Source: Lolliginicoccus lacisalsi (GTDB lineage Bacteria > Actinomycetota > Actinomycetes > Mycobacteriales > Mycobacteriaceae). Taken from it: DNA of 64,000 bases. Shown here one piece after another: positions 8,933-20,825 of this stretch (the stretch's first letter is position 1; each line of letters opens with the position of its first letter). The notes below the pieces were generated by a model that did not search any database, was not told where the DNA came from, and saw nothing but the letters and a program-made list of their open reading frames with translations. Where the stretch lies: the NCBI RefSeq assembly GCF_014841105.1, contig NZ_JACYWE010000004.1, forward strand, positions 1 to 64,000, written 5' to 3'. The translations under genes and the position numbers were made by a program.

Positions 8933-8957
8933 CATGCGGTCGCCCAGCGACCGCATG
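8933..8957 (+). promoter_or_regulatory. Leader hairpin upstream of rpsJ
   Basis: A perfect 10-base-pair inverted repeat (8933-8942 with 8948-8957) has a 5-base loop and lies about 230 bases before rpsJ. No T run follows, so it may be a regulatory leader structure rather than a terminator. Confidence 0.4.
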
Positions 8958-9187
8958 AGAAGCGAGAGGGCGACACGCCCGACCGCGTGGACCGGAGAAC
9001 CATGACAGGTGAACAGCGGCGACGGATCGGCTTTGATCCTGTTGCGGGCTGCGACTTCGCATGTCATGGCCGTTTGCGCGAAGGCTAGGCAGCTTCGCGC
9101 AAGCATCGAAGGGGTGGCGGAAGCAGCCACAACATCGAAGGTGTGGTCGACAGGCCACAGCGACAGCGGCAAGAAAAGGACACAAGC

Positions 9188-9493
9188 GTGGCGGGACAAA
9201 AGATCCGCATCAGGCTCAAGGCCTACGACCATGAGGCGATCGACGCGTCAGCGCGAAAGATCGTCGAGACGGTGACCCGGACGGGCGCTCGGGTCGTCGG
9301 CCCGGTGCCGTTGCCGACCGAGAAGAACGTATATTGCGTCATCCGCTCGCCGCACAAGTACAAGGACTCGCGCGAGCACTTCGAGATGCGCACACACAAG
9401 CGTCTCATTGACATCCTCGACCCGACGCCGAAGACCGTCGACGCACTCATGCGCATCGACCTCCCGGCAAGCGTCGACGTCAACATTCAGTGA
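9188..9493 (+). CDS. rpsJ: 30S ribosomal protein S10
   Basis: S10 is a small-subunit head protein and, as NusE, part of transcription antitermination complexes. The 101-residue product has the family length and segments [36 protein letters not shown] and [15 protein letters not shown] 9188 is chosen because it gives the standard N-terminus and follows AAAAGGA. It is the first gene of the S10 operon. Confidence 0.98.
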   Translation: MAGQKIRIRLKAYDHEAIDASARKIVETVTRTGARVVGPVPLPTEKNVYCVIRSPHKYKDSREHFEMRTHKRLIDILDPTPKTVDALMRIDLPASVDVNIQ

Positions 9494-9513
9494 TCGCGGC
9501 GGAGACAGGACCG

Positions 9514-10173
9514 ATGGCTAAGCAGAATGAAGCAACGAACAAGGGCATCCTGGGCAACAAGCTCGGCATGACCCAGGTCTTCGACGACCGCAACCGGGTT
9601 GTGCCCGTGACGGTCGTCAAGGCCGGGCCATGCGTCGTCGCCGGGGTGCGGACCGAAGAGCGCGATGGCTACAACGCCGTGCAGCTCGCGTACGGGGCGA
9701 TCGATCCCCGCAAGGTGAGCAAGCCGGTCGCCGGCCAGTTCACCAAGGCCGGCGCCACGCCGCGCCGTCACATCGTGGAGCTCCGCGTCGCCGATCCCTC
9801 GCAGTTCGAGATCGGCCAGGAAGTCACCGCTGATGTCTTCGCGGACGGCGCGTTCGTCGACGTGACCGGGATCAGCAAGGGCAAGGGCTACGCGGGCGTC
9901 ATGAAGCGCCACGGCTTCCGCGGCCAGGGCGCCTCCCACGGCACCCAGGCAGTGCACCGCCGCCCCGGCTCGATCGGTGGCTGCGCCACGCCAGGTCGCG
10001 TGTTCAAGGGCATGCGCATGGCGGGCCGGATGGGCAATGAGAAGGTGACGACCCAGAACCTCAAGGTCCACAAGGTGGACTCCGAGGCCGGGCTGCTCCT
10101 CATCAAGGGCGCCATCCCCGGACGCAAGGGCGGGCTCGTTGTTGTGAAGACCGCAGTGAAGGGCGGCGAGTGA
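9514..10173 (+). CDS. rplC: 50S ribosomal protein L3
   Basis: L3 is an early-assembly protein near the peptidyl-transferase centre. The 219-residue product shows [15 protein letters not shown] at the N-terminus and the conserved central loop [23 protein letters not shown] 9514 is chosen over upstream codons because it follows GGAGACAGG and fits the family start. It lies 20 bases after rpsJ and abuts rplD. Confidence 0.98.
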   Translation: MAKQNEATNKGILGNKLGMTQVFDDRNRVVPVTVVKAGPCVVAGVRTEERDGYNAVQLAYGAIDPRKVSKPVAGQFTKAGATPRRHIVELRVADPSQFEIGQEVTADVFADGAFVDVTGISKGKGYAGVMKRHGFRGQGASHGTQAVHRRPGSIGGCATPGRVFKGMRMAGRMGNEKVTTQNLKVHKVDSEAGLLLIKGAIPGRKGGLVVVKTAVKGGE

Positions 10174-10175
10174 TC

Positions 10176-10859
10176 ATGACAAGCGCAACCAACACCGGAA
10201 CGACCAAGCTGACCCTCGACGTGCGCACCCCTGACGGTGCCACGAAGGGGACCGTTGACCTGCCCGCCGAGATCTTCGACGCGCCGATCAACATGCCGCT
10301 GATGCACCAGGTAGTCATCGCGCAGCTCGCGGCGGCCCGCCAGGGCACGCACTCGACCAAGACTCGTGCCGAGGTCAGCGGTGGCGGCAAGAAGCCCTAC
10401 CGCCAGAAGGGCACCGGCCGCGCGCGCCAGGGCTCGACCCGCGCCCCGCAGTTCGTCGGCGGTGGCACGGTCCACGGCCCGAAGCCACGCGACTACAGCC
10501 AGCGCACCCCCAAGAAGATGATCGCGGGCGCACTGCGCAGCGCGCTCTCCGATCGCGCGCGCAACGAGCGCATCCAGGTCGTCACCGAGCTGGTCCCCGG
10601 CCAGAAGCCCTCCACCAGGGCGGTGAAGGACCTGCTCGCCAGCCTCAGCAGCCGGAACAAGTTCCTGGTTGTTCTCGGGCGCGACGATCTGGCCGCATGG
10701 AAGAGCATTGGCAACCTTGACAATGCCCACCCCATCGCGCCCGATCAGCTCAACACCTACGACGTGCTCAACAGCGAGGACCTGATCTTCACTGTCGAGG
10801 CACTGCACACGTTCATCGCCGCCCGCACGGGTGCCAGCACAGGGGAGGAGTCGAAGTGA
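10176..10859 (+). CDS. rplD: 50S ribosomal protein L4
   Basis: L4 binds 23S rRNA, lines the exit tunnel and in some bacteria represses the S10 operon. The 227-residue product carries the tunnel-loop segment [19 protein letters not shown] and the C-terminal [21 protein letters not shown] 10176 is used; a GTG at 10170 overlapping the rplC stop is also possible. Translation with rplW is coupled by overlap. Confidence 0.97.
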   Translation: MTSATNTGTTKLTLDVRTPDGATKGTVDLPAEIFDAPINMPLMHQVVIAQLAAARQGTHSTKTRAEVSGGGKKPYRQKGTGRARQGSTRAPQFVGGGTVHGPKPRDYSQRTPKKMIAGALRSALSDRARNERIQVVTELVPGQKPSTRAVKDLLASLSSRNKFLVVLGRDDLAAWKSIGNLDNAHPIAPDQLNTYDVLNSEDLIFTVEALHTFIAARTGASTGEESK

Positions 10860-11170
10860 ACGTCTCGCAGACACTCACCGATCCGCGTGACATCATCCTC
10901 GCGCCGGTGATCTCCGAGAAGTCCTACGGACTGATCGAGGAGGCGACCTACACCTTCCTGGTGCATCCCGATGCGAACAAGACGCAGATCAAGATCGCCA
11001 TCGAGAAGATCTTTGGCGTCAAGGTCGTCAGCGTGAACACCGCCAATCGCCAGGGCAAGCGCAAGCGCACCCGCCTCGGCTTCGGCAAGCGAAAGAACAC
11101 CAAGCGGGCCTTCGTCACCCTGACGGCCGACAGCAAGCCCATCGAGCTCTTCGGAGGTCCGGTCGTCTAG
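10856..11170 (+). CDS. rplW: 50S ribosomal protein L23
   Basis: L23 sits at the tunnel exit, where trigger factor and SRP dock. The 104-residue product shows [17 protein letters not shown] and the Arg/Lys loop [23 protein letters not shown] 10856 overlaps the rplD stop by 4 bases. Confidence 0.98.
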   Translation: MNVSQTLTDPRDIILAPVISEKSYGLIEEATYTFLVHPDANKTQIKIAIEKIFGVKVVSVNTANRQGKRKRTRLGFGKRKNTKRAFVTLTADSKPIELFGGPVV

Positions 11171-11219
11171 CGCGCAGCTCGACAATCGGAACTGACGAAA
11201 CAAAGAGGACGAGAGACTC

Positions 11220-12053
<834 letters not shown>

Positions 12054-12066
12054 GAGGGAGTGAAAG

Positions 12067-12344
12067 ATGCCGCGCAGCCTAAAGAAGGGCCCGTTCGTCG
12101 ATGACCACCTCCTCGCAAAGGTGGACGTACAGAACGAAAAGGGTACCAAGCAGGTCATCAAGACCTGGTCCCGTCGCTCGACCATCCGTCCAGACTTCAT
12201 CGGACACACGTTTGCCGTCCACGATGGTCGCAAGCACGTCCCGGTGTTCGTCTCGGAGAACATGGTTGGCCACAAGCTCGGAGAGTTCGCGCCGACCCGG
12301 ACGTTCAAGAGCCACATCAAGGAAGACCGGAAGAGCAAGCGCCG

Positions 12345-12348
<4 letters not shown>
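12067..12348 (+). CDS. rpsS: 30S ribosomal protein S19
   Basis: S19 is a head protein contacting S13 and the A-site finger. The 93-residue product starts [16 protein letters not shown] and contains [20 protein letters not shown] and a C-terminal [12 protein letters not shown]. It follows rplB by 13 bases with an AGGAGGGAG site. Confidence 0.99.
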
Positions 12349-13558
<1,210 letters not shown>

Positions 13559-13560
13559 CG

Positions 13561-13977
13561 ATGTTGATCCCACGTAGGGTGAAGCACCGCAAGCAGCACA
13601 AGCCGAAGCGTACCGGCCTCGCCAAGGGCGGCACCCAGGTCGTGTTCGGTGACTACGGTATCCAGGCCCTCGAGCCCGCTGACCTCACGAACAGGCAGAT
13701 CGAGTCCGCGCGTATCGCCATCAACCGGCACATCCGCCGTGGCGGTCGCGTCTGGATCAACGTCTTCCCGGACCGGCCACTCACCAAGAAGCCAGCCGAG
13801 ACCCGCATGGGTTCCGGCAAGGGTTCTCCCGAGTGGTGGGTCGCGAACATCAAGCCAGGTCGCGTGATGTTCGAAATGACTTACCCCAACGAGGAGGTGG
13901 CTCGCGAGGCCCTGCGCCGCGCGATCCACAAGCTCCCCATGAAATGCAGGATCGTGACGAGGGAGGGACAGTTCTGA
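13561..13977 (+). CDS. rplP: 50S ribosomal protein L16
   Basis: L16 organises the A-site region of the 50S subunit. The 138-residue product starts [20 protein letters not shown] and contains [20 protein letters not shown], the family signature. Two bases separate it from rpsC, and its stop overlaps the rpmC start. Confidence 0.99.
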   Translation: MLIPRRVKHRKQHKPKRTGLAKGGTQVVFGDYGIQALEPADLTNRQIESARIAINRHIRRGGRVWINVFPDRPLTKKPAETRMGSGKGSPEWWVANIKPGRVMFEMTYPNEEVAREALRRAIHKLPMKCRIVTREGQF

Positions 13978-14222
13978 TGGCTACCGGGACAAAAGCCTCA
14001 GAGCTTCGTGAACTCAACCAGGAAGAGCTCGTTGAGCGGCTCCGCGAAGCTAAGGAAGAGCTCTTCAACCTGCGTTTCCAGATGGCAACCGGCCAGCTCG
14101 ACAACAACCGCCGACTGGGCACGGTGCGCAAGGAGATCGCGCGGATCTACACCGTGCTCCGCGAGCGCGAGCTCGGACTTGCCGCCGGACCAGAGGCCGA
14201 CACGGCTGGTGACGCAGCATGA
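13977..14222 (+). CDS. rpmC: 50S ribosomal protein L29
   Basis: L29 lies beside L23 at the tunnel exit. The 81-residue product contains [20 protein letters not shown] and [20 protein letters not shown], the two-helix coiled-coil fold, plus an acidic C-terminal tail. ATG 13977 shares a base with the rplP stop; upstream frame extension was rejected because it overlaps rplP. Confidence 0.97.
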   Translation: MATGTKASELRELNQEELVERLREAKEELFNLRFQMATGQLDNNRRLGTVRKEIARIYTVLRERELGLAAGPEADTAGDAA

Positions 14223-14518
14223 GTGAGGACAAGGCAGTGGAAGCAACCGCCGCAGAAGCACAGCAGGAGCGCAACCAGCGCAAGACGCGCATCGGTTACG
14301 TCGTCTCCGACAAGATGCAGAAGACCATCGTCGTGGAGCTCGAGGATCGCGTAAAGCACCCTCTCTACGGTAAGGTCATCCGGCGCACCAGCAGGGTAAA
14401 GGCCCACGATGAGCAGGGGACCGCCGGCATCGGCGACCGCGTGCTCCTCATGGAGACCCGCCCGCTGTCCGCCACCAAGCGCTGGCGCCTCGTGGAGATC
14501 CTCGAGAAGGCCAAGTGA
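14219..14518 (+). CDS. rpsQ: 30S ribosomal protein S17
   Basis: S17 is a primary 16S rRNA binder. The 99-residue product contains [20 protein letters not shown] and [20 protein letters not shown]. The first 20 residues are an acidic extension, usual for actinobacteria. ATG 14219 overlaps the rpmC stop. It closes the first operon block, followed by a hairpin. Confidence 0.98.
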   Translation: MSEDKAVEATAAEAQQERNQRKTRIGYVVSDKMQKTIVVELEDRVKHPLYGKVIRRTSRVKAHDEQGTAGIGDRVLLMETRPLSATKRWRLVEILEKAK

Positions 14519-14524
14519 TGTATC

Positions 14525-14557
14525 GGCGGGTCCCCGTGGACAACACGGGGGCCCGCC
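14525..14557 (+). terminator. Hairpin between rpsQ and rplN
   Basis: A 14-base-pair stem (14525-14538 with 14544-14557, one G-T wobble) has a 5-base loop and begins 7 bases after the rpsQ stop. It marks the S10/spc operon boundary. No T run follows, so read-through is possible. Confidence 0.65.
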
Positions 14558-14622
14558 GTGGACCAGGCGTGCACAGGTCGGAAATCTGGCACGCATCAAT
14601 CCAGGTTCAGGAGTGAACAACA

Positions 14623-14991
14623 GTGATCCAGCAGGAATCGCGACTCCGCGTCGCCGATAACACCGGGGCCAGGGAAATCCTGTGCATCCGTGTGCTCGGT
14701 GGCTCGGGTCGCCGCTACGCGGGGATCGGCGACGTCATCGTCGCCACCGTGAAGGAAGCCATCCCCGGCGGCAACGTCAAGCGTGGTGACGTGGTCAAGG
14801 CCGTCATCGTCCGCACCAGCAAGGAGCGGCGGCGCTCCGACGGCTCGTACATCCGGTTCGACGAGAACGCGGCCGTGATCCTCAAGAACGCCACGGACCC
14901 CCGCGGCACGCGCATCTTTGGCCCGGTCGGCCGCGAGCTCCGCGACAAGAAGTTCATGAAGATCGTCTCGCTGGCGCCGGAGGTGCTGTGA
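14623..14991 (+). CDS. rplN: 50S ribosomal protein L14
   Basis: L14 forms intersubunit bridges and binds the silencing factor RsfS. The 122-residue product has exact family length, starting [20 protein letters not shown] and ending with [14 protein letters not shown]. The start is GTG 14623 after a CAGGAG site. It opens the spc block. Confidence 0.99.
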   Translation: MIQQESRLRVADNTGAREILCIRVLGGSGRRYAGIGDVIVATVKEAIPGGNVKRGDVVKAVIVRTSKERRRSDGSYIRFDENAAVILKNATDPRGTRIFGPVGRELRDKKFMKIVSLAPEVL

Positions 14992-15308
14992 TGAAGGTAC
15001 GCAAGGGCGACACAGTCCTGGTCGTGTCCGGCAAGGACAAGGGAGCCAAGGGCAAGGTCATCGAGGCCTACCCGAAGCGCCAGAAGGTCCTCGTCGAGGG
15101 CGTCAACCGGATGAAGAAGCACACTCCCATCTCCGCCAACCAGCGGGGCGCGCAGTCCGGCGGCATCGTGACCCAGGAAGCGCCGATCCATGTCTCCAAC
15201 GTCATGGTCATCGATGCGGACGGAAGCCCCTCCCGCATCGGCTACCGGCGTGACGAGGAGTCCGGCAAGAAGGTCCGGATCTCCCGCAAGACCGGGAAGG
15301 ACATCTGA
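14991..15308 (+). CDS. rplX: 50S ribosomal protein L24
   Basis: L24 is an assembly-initiator protein. The 105-residue product has the KOW motif in [20 protein letters not shown] and the segment [14 protein letters not shown] 14991 shares one base with the rplN stop; a GTG 3 bases earlier is less likely. Confidence 0.98.
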   Translation: MKVRKGDTVLVVSGKDKGAKGKVIEAYPKRQKVLVEGVNRMKKHTPISANQRGAQSGGIVTQEAPIHVSNVMVIDADGSPSRIGYRRDEESGKKVRISRKTGKDI

Positions 15309-15310
15309 AC

Positions 15311-15877
15311 ATGACCTCTGTGGAGAACAAGATCCAGCCGCGCCTCAAGACCCGCTACCGGGCAGAGATCCGCGATGCTCTCAACCAGCAGTTCGACTAC
15401 GCCAACGTCATGCAGATCCCCGGCGTCGTCAAGGTCGTCGTCAACATGGGCGTCGGTGACGCGGCGCGCGACGGCAAGCTCATCAACGGCGCCGTCCGCG
15501 ACCTCGCGCTGATCACCGGGCAGAAGCCCGAGGTCCGCAAGGCGCGCAAGTCGATCGCTCAGTTCAAGCTCCGCGAGGGCATGCCCATCGGTGCGCGCGC
15601 GACGCTGCGCGGCGACCGCATGTGGGAGTTCCTCGATCGGCTGGTCACTATCGCGCTGCCCCGCATCCGCGACTTCCGTGGCCTGTCGCCGAAGCAGTTC
15701 GACGGCAACGGCAACTACACCTTCGGTCTCAACGAGCAGTCCATGTTCCACGAGATCGACATCGACTCCATCGATCGTCCCCGCGGCATGAACATCACCG
15801 TGGTCACGACGGCCACCAACGATGAGGAAGGGCGCGCGCTCCTGCGCCAGCTCGGCTTCCCGTTCAAGGAAAACTGA
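15311..15877 (+). CDS. rplE: 50S ribosomal protein L5
   Basis: L5 binds 5S rRNA in the central protuberance. The 188-residue product shows [18 protein letters not shown], the [18 protein letters not shown] segment and [18 protein letters not shown]. It follows rplX by 2 bases. The S14 gene that usually comes next is missing here, and a hairpin follows instead. Confidence 0.99.
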   Translation: MTSVENKIQPRLKTRYRAEIRDALNQQFDYANVMQIPGVVKVVVNMGVGDAARDGKLINGAVRDLALITGQKPEVRKARKSIAQFKLREGMPIGARATLRGDRMWEFLDRLVTIALPRIRDFRGLSPKQFDGNGNYTFGLNEQSMFHEIDIDSIDRPRGMNITVVTTATNDEEGRALLRQLGFPFKEN

Positions 15878-15929
15878 TACCGCATGATGCGCAGGGGCTC
15901 CGGCCCGGGCGCGCATAGGGCCTCGCGGT

Positions 15930-15963
15930 GATCCTCGGGGCGGCGAGAGCCGCCCCGAGGATC
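15930..15963 (+). terminator. Strong hairpin between rplE and rpsH
   Basis: A perfect 15-base-pair GC-rich stem (15930-15944 with 15949-15963) closes on a GAGA tetraloop. It sits in the 175-base gap where rpsZ would be expected, and may terminate or attenuate the upstream block. Confidence 0.75.
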
Positions 15964-16052
15964 CACAAGGCTTATTCCTCATCACTTATCCACTTCCACT
16001 TCGCCGTAGGCCCAGAGGGAACCGCAGCGAGAAAGGTGAACAGGTCACCTCC

Positions 16053-16451
16053 ATGACCATGACCGATCCGGTCGCAGACATGCTGACACGTCTGCGCAAC
16101 GCAAACTCGGCATTCCACGAAACCGTGGCCATGCCGCATTCCAAGCTCAAGGCGAACATCGCCGAGATCCTCAAGCGCGAGGGCTACATCGCTGACTACC
16201 GGAGCGAGCCTGCTCGCATCGGCCAGACCCTCGTGCTCGAGCTGAAGTTCGGCCCGAGCCGGGAGCGCTCCATCGCGGGCCTCCGTCGCGTGTCCAAGCC
16301 AGGGCTGCGCGTGTACGCGAAGTCCACCAACCTGCCGAAGGTGCTGGGCGGCCTGGGCGTGGCGATCATCTCCACGTCCTCGGGCCTGGTCACCGACCGT
16401 CAGGCTGCGACTCAAAAGGTAGGCGGGGAAGTCCTCGCCTACGTCTGGTGA
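16053..16451 (+). CDS. rpsH: 30S ribosomal protein S8
   Basis: S8 binds the 16S central domain and represses the spc operon in E. coli. The 132-residue product starts [20 protein letters not shown] and ends with GGEVLAYVW, with the conserved [13 protein letters not shown] near the C-terminus. ATG 16053 gives the actinobacterial N-terminus; ATG 16059 is an alternative. Confidence 0.98.
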   Translation: MTMTDPVADMLTRLRNANSAFHETVAMPHSKLKANIAEILKREGYIADYRSEPARIGQTLVLELKFGPSRERSIAGLRRVSKPGLRVYAKSTNLPKVLGGLGVAIISTSSGLVTDRQAATQKVGGEVLAYVW

Positions 16452-16464
16452 GGGAGGCCACGTC

Positions 16465-17004
16465 ATGTCACGCATTGGAAAGCACCCAGTTCCCGTCCCC
16501 TCCGGCGTCGATGTCACCATCGATGGCCAGGACGTCGTAGTCAAGGGCCCCAAGGGGACCCTGTCGCTCAGCGTCAGCCAGCCGATCTCGGTGGCGCGCG
16601 GCGAGAACGGCACCATCGAGGTCTCGCGCCCCGATGAGGAGCGCAAGAGCCGCTCCCTGCACGGCCTGTCCCGCACCTTGATCAAGAACATGGTCGTGGG
16701 CGCCACCGAGGGCTACACCGCCAACATGGAGATCCATGGTGTCGGTTACCGCGTGCAGCAGAAGGGCCAGAACCTCGAGTTCGCGCTCGGCTACAGCCAC
16801 CCGGTCCCGATCGAGGCTCCCGAGGGCATCACGTTCAAGGTCGAGACCCCCACCAAGTTCTCGATCTCCGGCATCGACAAGCAGCAGGTCGGGCAGATCG
16901 CCGCGAACATCCGCCGCTTGCGTCGCCCCGATCCCTACAAGGGCAAGGGAATCCGCTACGCCGGCGAGCAGATCCGTCGCAAGGAAGGAAAGACGGGTAA
17001 GTGA
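16465..17004 (+). CDS. rplF: 50S ribosomal protein L6
   Basis: L6 lies near the GTPase-associated centre and the sarcin-ricin loop. The 179-residue product starts [17 protein letters not shown] and contains [20 protein letters not shown] and the C-terminal [15 protein letters not shown] signature. It follows rpsH by 13 bases. Confidence 0.99.
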   Translation: MSRIGKHPVPVPSGVDVTIDGQDVVVKGPKGTLSLSVSQPISVARGENGTIEVSRPDEERKSRSLHGLSRTLIKNMVVGATEGYTANMEIHGVGYRVQQKGQNLEFALGYSHPVPIEAPEGITFKVETPTKFSISGIDKQQVGQIAANIRRLRRPDPYKGKGIRYAGEQIRRKEGKTGK

Positions 17005-17006
17005 CC

Positions 17007-17426
17007 ATGAGCCAGACAACGAGTTCACCATCCGACAAGCCCATCAAGCGCACCCCGCTTGGCACCGACGCCTCCACCCAGCGGCGCATCTCCCGGGCAC
17101 GCCGTCACTTCCGGCTCCGCAAGAAGGTCTCCGGCACGCCGGACCGGCCTCGCCTCGCTGTGCACCGCTCCGCGCGGCACATCCACGTCCAGGTCATCAA
17201 CGACATCGACGGCCGCACCCTGGCCGCGGCCTCCAGCATGGAGGCAGATGTCCGCGCGATCGAGGGCGACAAGTCAGCACGAAGCGCCAAGGTTGGTGCC
17301 CTCATCGCTGAGCGCGCCAAGGAAGCCGGCATCGACGCTGTGGTGTTCGATCGCGGTGGCCACGACTACCACGGCAGGATTGCCGCGCTAGCCGACGCAG
17401 CACGTGAAGGTGGCCTGAACTTCTGA
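17007..17426 (+). CDS. rplR: 50S ribosomal protein L18
   Basis: L18 binds 5S rRNA together with L5. The 139-residue product has the core [20 protein letters not shown] and [20 protein letters not shown]. The first 25 or so residues are a Ser/Thr-rich extension beyond the usual family start. ATG 17007 is used; GTG 17001 overlapping the rplF stop is possible. Confidence 0.97.
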   Translation: MSQTTSSPSDKPIKRTPLGTDASTQRRISRARRHFRLRKKVSGTPDRPRLAVHRSARHIHVQVINDIDGRTLAAASSMEADVRAIEGDKSARSAKVGALIAERAKEAGIDAVVFDRGGHDYHGRIAALADAAREGGLNF

Positions 17427-17478
17427 TGATGACCACCACCAGCAACACCCCAGAACGTACGAACGGAAGGAAAGCCTG

Positions 17479-18123
17479 ATGCCGGGACGTGGTCGGCGCG
17501 ACGGCGGAAGCGGACCCGCCGGAACCAACAACCCAAGCGGTGGGGACAACGAACGCCGCGACCGCCGCGATCGCCGCGATAACAGCCGCGGTGGCGCAGC
17601 GGCGGAGAAGTCCAACCACCTCGAGCGCGTGGTCACCATCAACCGCGTCGCCAAGGTCGTCAAGGGCGGACGGCGGTTCAGCTTCACCGCGCTCGTCGTC
17701 GTCGGTGACGGCAACGGCGTCGTCGGAGTGGGCTACGGCAAGGCCAAGGAAGTTCCCGCGGCCATCCAGAAGGGCGTCGAGGAAGCGCGCAAGAACTTCT
17801 TCCGCGTTCCCCTCATCGGCGGCACCATCACTCACCCCGTCCAGGGAGAGGCCGCTGCGGGAGTCGTCCTGCTGCGTCCTGCCAGCCCTGGTACCGGTGT
17901 GATCGCTGGTGGCGCGGTGCGCGCGGTCCTCGAGTGCGCGGGCATCCACGACATCCTGTCCAAGTCGCTTGGCAGCGACAACGCCATCAACGTCGTGCAC
18001 GCGACCGTTGCCGCGCTCAAGCAGCTGCAGCGTCCCGAGGAAGTCGCTGCTCGCCGCGGCCTCCCCATCGAGGACGTTGCTCCTGCTGGCATGCTCCGTG
18101 CACGCGCAGCGCAGGAGGCATAG
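17479..18123 (+). CDS. rpsE: 30S ribosomal protein S5
   Basis: S5 supports decoding accuracy at the mRNA entry site. The 214-residue product has a long N-terminal Arg/Asp/Gly-rich extension (to about residue 50), then the double-stranded RNA-binding domain ([20 protein letters not shown]) and the C-terminal domain with [20 protein letters not shown]. The extension is typical of mycobacteria. Confidence 0.98.
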   Translation: MPGRGRRDGGSGPAGTNNPSGGDNERRDRRDRRDNSRGGAAAEKSNHLERVVTINRVAKVVKGGRRFSFTALVVVGDGNGVVGVGYGKAKEVPAAIQKGVEEARKNFFRVPLIGGTITHPVQGEAAAGVVLLRPASPGTGVIAGGAVRAVLECAGIHDILSKSLGSDNAINVVHATVAALKQLQRPEEVAARRGLPIEDVAPAGMLRARAAQEA

Positions 18124-18125
18124 CA

Positions 18126-18305
18126 ATGGCCGAACTGAAGATCACCCAGGTGCGCAGCACCATCGGTGCCAACCACAAGCAGCGCGAGAGCATCCGCACG
18201 CTCGGTCTCAAGCGGATCCGCCACTCGGTCGTCCGCGAGGACAGCCCGCAGGTCAAGGGTCTTGTCCATCGGGTGCGGCACCTCGTCACCGTTGAGGAGG
18301 TCTAG
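18126..18305 (+). CDS. rpmD: 50S ribosomal protein L30
   Basis: This 59-residue protein has the L30 core [19 protein letters not shown] followed by [20 protein letters not shown] 18126 is 2 bases after the rpsE stop. The longer open frame upstream overlaps rpsE and was rejected. Confidence 0.97.
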   Translation: MAELKITQVRSTIGANHKQRESIRTLGLKRIRHSVVREDSPQVKGLVHRVRHLVTVEEV

Positions 18306-18310
18306 GACCC

Positions 18311-18751
18311 ATGACCATCAAACTGCACCATCTTCGTCCCGCCGAAGGGTCGAAGAAGGACAAGATGCGCGTCGGTCGCGGCGAAGGCTCCAAGGGCAAG
18401 ACCGCGGGCCGTGGCACCAAGGGCACCAAGGCGCGCAAGCAGGTTCCCGTGACCTTCGAGGGCGGGCAGATGCCGCTGCACATGCGGCTGCCCAAGCTGA
18501 AGGGCTTCAAGAACCGCTTCCGCACCGAGTACCAGCCCGTCAACGTCGGTGACATCGCGCGCCTCTTCCCCGAGGGCGGCGCCATTGGTGTCGACGATCT
18601 CGTCAATGCCGGGCTCGTCCGCAAGAACGAGCTCGTCAAGGTTCTCGGCGAGGGCGACCTTGCGGTGGCCGTTCAGGTCACCGCGAACAAGTTCTCTGGC
18701 TCCGCCAAGGAGAAGATCACCGCAGCTGGTGGCACCGCTACCGAGCTGTGA
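18311..18751 (+). CDS. rplO: 50S ribosomal protein L15
   Basis: L15 is a late-assembly protein. The 146-residue product starts with [20 protein letters not shown] and contains [20 protein letters not shown] and [17 protein letters not shown]. It is the last gene of the block, followed by a terminator. Confidence 0.98.
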   Translation: MTIKLHHLRPAEGSKKDKMRVGRGEGSKGKTAGRGTKGTKARKQVPVTFEGGQMPLHMRLPKLKGFKNRFRTEYQPVNVGDIARLFPEGGAIGVDDLVNAGLVRKNELVKVLGEGDLAVAVQVTANKFSGSAKEKITAAGGTATEL

Positions 18752-18775
18752 CGGTCGAGAAACCGCACTGCATGC

Positions 18776-18814
18776 CCGAGAGGCCGTGAAGGATATTCCT
18801 TGACGGCCTCTCGG
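18776..18814 (+). terminator. Terminator after rplO
   Basis: A 12-base-pair stem (18776-18787 with 18803-18814) is extended by an inner 5-base-pair stem (AAGGA with TCCTT) closing on a 3-base loop. It lies 25 bases after rplO and 150 bases before secY. Confidence 0.8.
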
Positions 18815-18965
18815 CGTGTCCGTGCCTGGCGCCACCCCATCGGGCCAGCGCGGTGCACGGCCTCGCGCGTCCGGGGGGAGATCCCCGGAAGCTGTTAGAG
18901 TTGACCAGAATCGACAGGCCAAGCCGGACTTGTGCCTGCCCTATCCCGCCAAGCCAGGAGGATCG

Positions 18966-20279
18966 TTGCTCTCCGCCTTCGTAACGGCCATCAGGACACC
19001 AGACCTGAGGCGGAAGATTCTCTTCACGCTGTGGATCATTGTCCTCTATCGCCTCGGCGCACAGGTCCCGTCCCCGGGCGTGGACTTCGCCAACATCAGG
19101 GTCTGCGTCGAGCAGGCCACCGGAGGGGACGCGGCGGGACTGTACTCGCTCGTCAACCTGTTCTCCGGTGGCGCGCTGCTCCAGCTATCGGTCTTCGCGA
19201 TCGGCGTGATCCCCTACATCACCGCCAGCATCATCGTGCAGCTGTTGACCGTGGTGATCCCCAAGTTCGAGCAGCTGCGCAAGGAAGGCCCTTCCGGGCA
19301 GGCCAAGATGACGCAGTACACGCGCTATCTCTCCGTCGCGCTCGCGCTGCTGCAGGCCACCGGCATCGCCGCGCTCGCCCGGAGCGGGCAGCTCCTCCAG
19401 TGCGAGCTGCCCATCATCGCGGACGACAGCGTCTTCGGCCTCTTCGTGCTGGTGCTCACCATGACCGCGGGCGCCACGCTGCTCATGTGGTTCGGCGAGC
19501 TCGTCACCGAGAAGGGCATCGGCAATGGCATGTCCTTGCTGATCTTCGCCGGCATCGCAGCAATGCTGCCGGTGGAGGGCCGCAACATCCTGCAGAGCCG
19601 CGGTGGGGTCACCTTCACGCTGGTCTGCATCGCGGCAGCGGTCATCATCACGGGCGTCGTCTTCGTCGAGCAGGGCCAGCGCCGCATCCCGGTGCAGTAC
19701 GCCAAGCGCATGGTGGGTCGTCGCATGTATGGCGGTACCTCGACCTATCTGCCGCTGAAGGTCAACCAGGCCGGCGTCATCCCAGTGATCTTCGCGTCCT
19801 CGCTGCTGTACATGCCGTTCCTTGTCGTCCAGCTCACTGTGGGCGAGGATGAGCCGCCGGTGTGGCAGCGATTCATGACCGAGCACCTGATGAATCCGAG
19901 CAGCCCGGTCTACATCGTCGTGTACTTCGCGCTGATCATGTTCTTCACGTTCTTCTACGTGTCGATCACCTTCAACCCGGAGGACCGGGCCGAGGAGATG
20001 AAGAAGTACGGCGGCTTCATCCCTGGGATCCGCCCGGGCCGCCCGACCGCGGAATACTTGCAGTACGTGCTCAACCGCATCACCCTCCCTGGCTCGATCT
20101 ACCTCGGTACGATTGCAGTCTTGCCGAACGTGTTCCTCAATGCGGGCAGTGGTGGCGACTTGCAGAGCATTCCATTCGGTGGCTCCGCTGTCCTCATCAT
20201 GGTCGTCGTGGCGCTCGATACGGTGAGGCAGATCGAAAGCCAGTTGATGCAGCGAAACTACGAAGGGTTCTTGAAGTGA
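18966..20279 (+). CDS. secY: Preprotein translocase subunit SecY
   Basis: SecY forms the protein-conducting channel of the cytoplasmic membrane with SecE and SecG. The 437-residue product has ten predicted membrane segments, beginning [19 protein letters not shown], and the plug/TM2 region [20 protein letters not shown]. Cytoplasmic loops include [23 protein letters not shown] 18966 is preferred because it matches the mycobacterial N-terminus (LSAF followed by LRRKIL) and follows AGGAGG by 4 bases. The open frame continues 50 codons upstream but overlaps the terminator region. adk is translationally coupled downstream. Confidence 0.96.
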   Translation: MLSAFVTAIRTPDLRRKILFTLWIIVLYRLGAQVPSPGVDFANIRVCVEQATGGDAAGLYSLVNLFSGGALLQLSVFAIGVIPYITASIIVQLLTVVIPKFEQLRKEGPSGQAKMTQYTRYLSVALALLQATGIAALARSGQLLQCELPIIADDSVFGLFVLVLTMTAGATLLMWFGELVTEKGIGNGMSLLIFAGIAAMLPVEGRNILQSRGGVTFTLVCIAAAVIITGVVFVEQGQRRIPVQYAKRMVGRRMYGGTSTYLPLKVNQAGVIPVIFASSLLYMPFLVVQLTVGEDEPPVWQRFMTEHLMNPSSPVYIVVYFALIMFFTFFYVSITFNPEDRAEEMKKYGGFIPGIRPGRPTAEYLQYVLNRITLPGSIYLGTIAVLPNVFLNAGSGGDLQSIPFGGSAVLIMVVVALDTVRQIESQLMQRNYEGFLK

Positions 20280-20821
20280 GAATTGTCCTGCTAGGCCCCC
20301 CCGGAGCGGGCAAGGGAACGCAAGCCGCCATCCTGTCCGAGAAGCTCGGAGTGCCGCATATCTCCACAGGTGATCTGTTCCGCGCGAACATCGGCCAGGG
20401 GACCCCGCTCGGGCTCGAGGCCAAGGCCTACACCGATTCGGGCAAGCTGGTCCCCAGCGATATCACCAACCGGATGGTCGAGCAGCGCATTGAGGAGCCG
20501 GATGCGGCCAACGGGTTCCTCCTCGATGGCTACCCCCGCACCGTGGACCAGGCCGAGGCGCTCGAGCGCATCCTCGCCGACCATGGCACCAAGCTCGACG
20601 CTGTTGTCTCCTTCGTCGTCGATGAGGAGGTCGTTGTCGCACGGATGCTCGAGCGCGGCCGCGCCGATGACAACGAGGACGTCATCCGGACCCGCCTGCA
20701 CGTGTACCGCGATGAGACCGCGCCGCTGCTCGAGCACTACGCCGATATCGTCAAGACGGTCGATGGCATCGGCGAGATCGAGGAGATCAACGCTCGCGCG
20801 CTGAAGGCACTTGGCAAGTGA
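20276..20821 (+). CDS. adk: Adenylate kinase, short form
   Basis: It interconverts ATP and AMP with two ADP in the cytoplasm. The 181-residue product has the P-loop GPPGAGKGT at residues 7-15, the AMP-binding [13 protein letters not shown] and [17 protein letters not shown]. It lacks the zinc or LID insert, as the M. tuberculosis enzyme does. GTG 20276 overlaps the secY stop by 4 bases. Confidence 0.98.
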   Translation: MRIVLLGPPGAGKGTQAAILSEKLGVPHISTGDLFRANIGQGTPLGLEAKAYTDSGKLVPSDITNRMVEQRIEEPDAANGFLLDGYPRTVDQAEALERILADHGTKLDAVVSFVVDEEVVVARMLERGRADDNEDVIRTRLHVYRDETAPLLEHYADIVKTVDGIGEIEEINARALKALGK

Positions 20822-20825
20822 TCGC

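Larger units (their letters stand above)
8663..9187 (+). other. Long leader region of the S10 operon, no gene
   Basis: I see no credible gene in these 525 bases. They hold a promoter-like sequence at 8710-8740 and a perfect inverted repeat at 8933-8957, followed by a purine-rich stretch and the AAAAGGA ribosome-binding site of rpsJ. If the promoter is right, the transcript has a leader of about 440 bases, long enough for ribosomal-protein autoregulation, as known for L4 acting on the S10 leader in E. coli. Confidence 0.6.
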
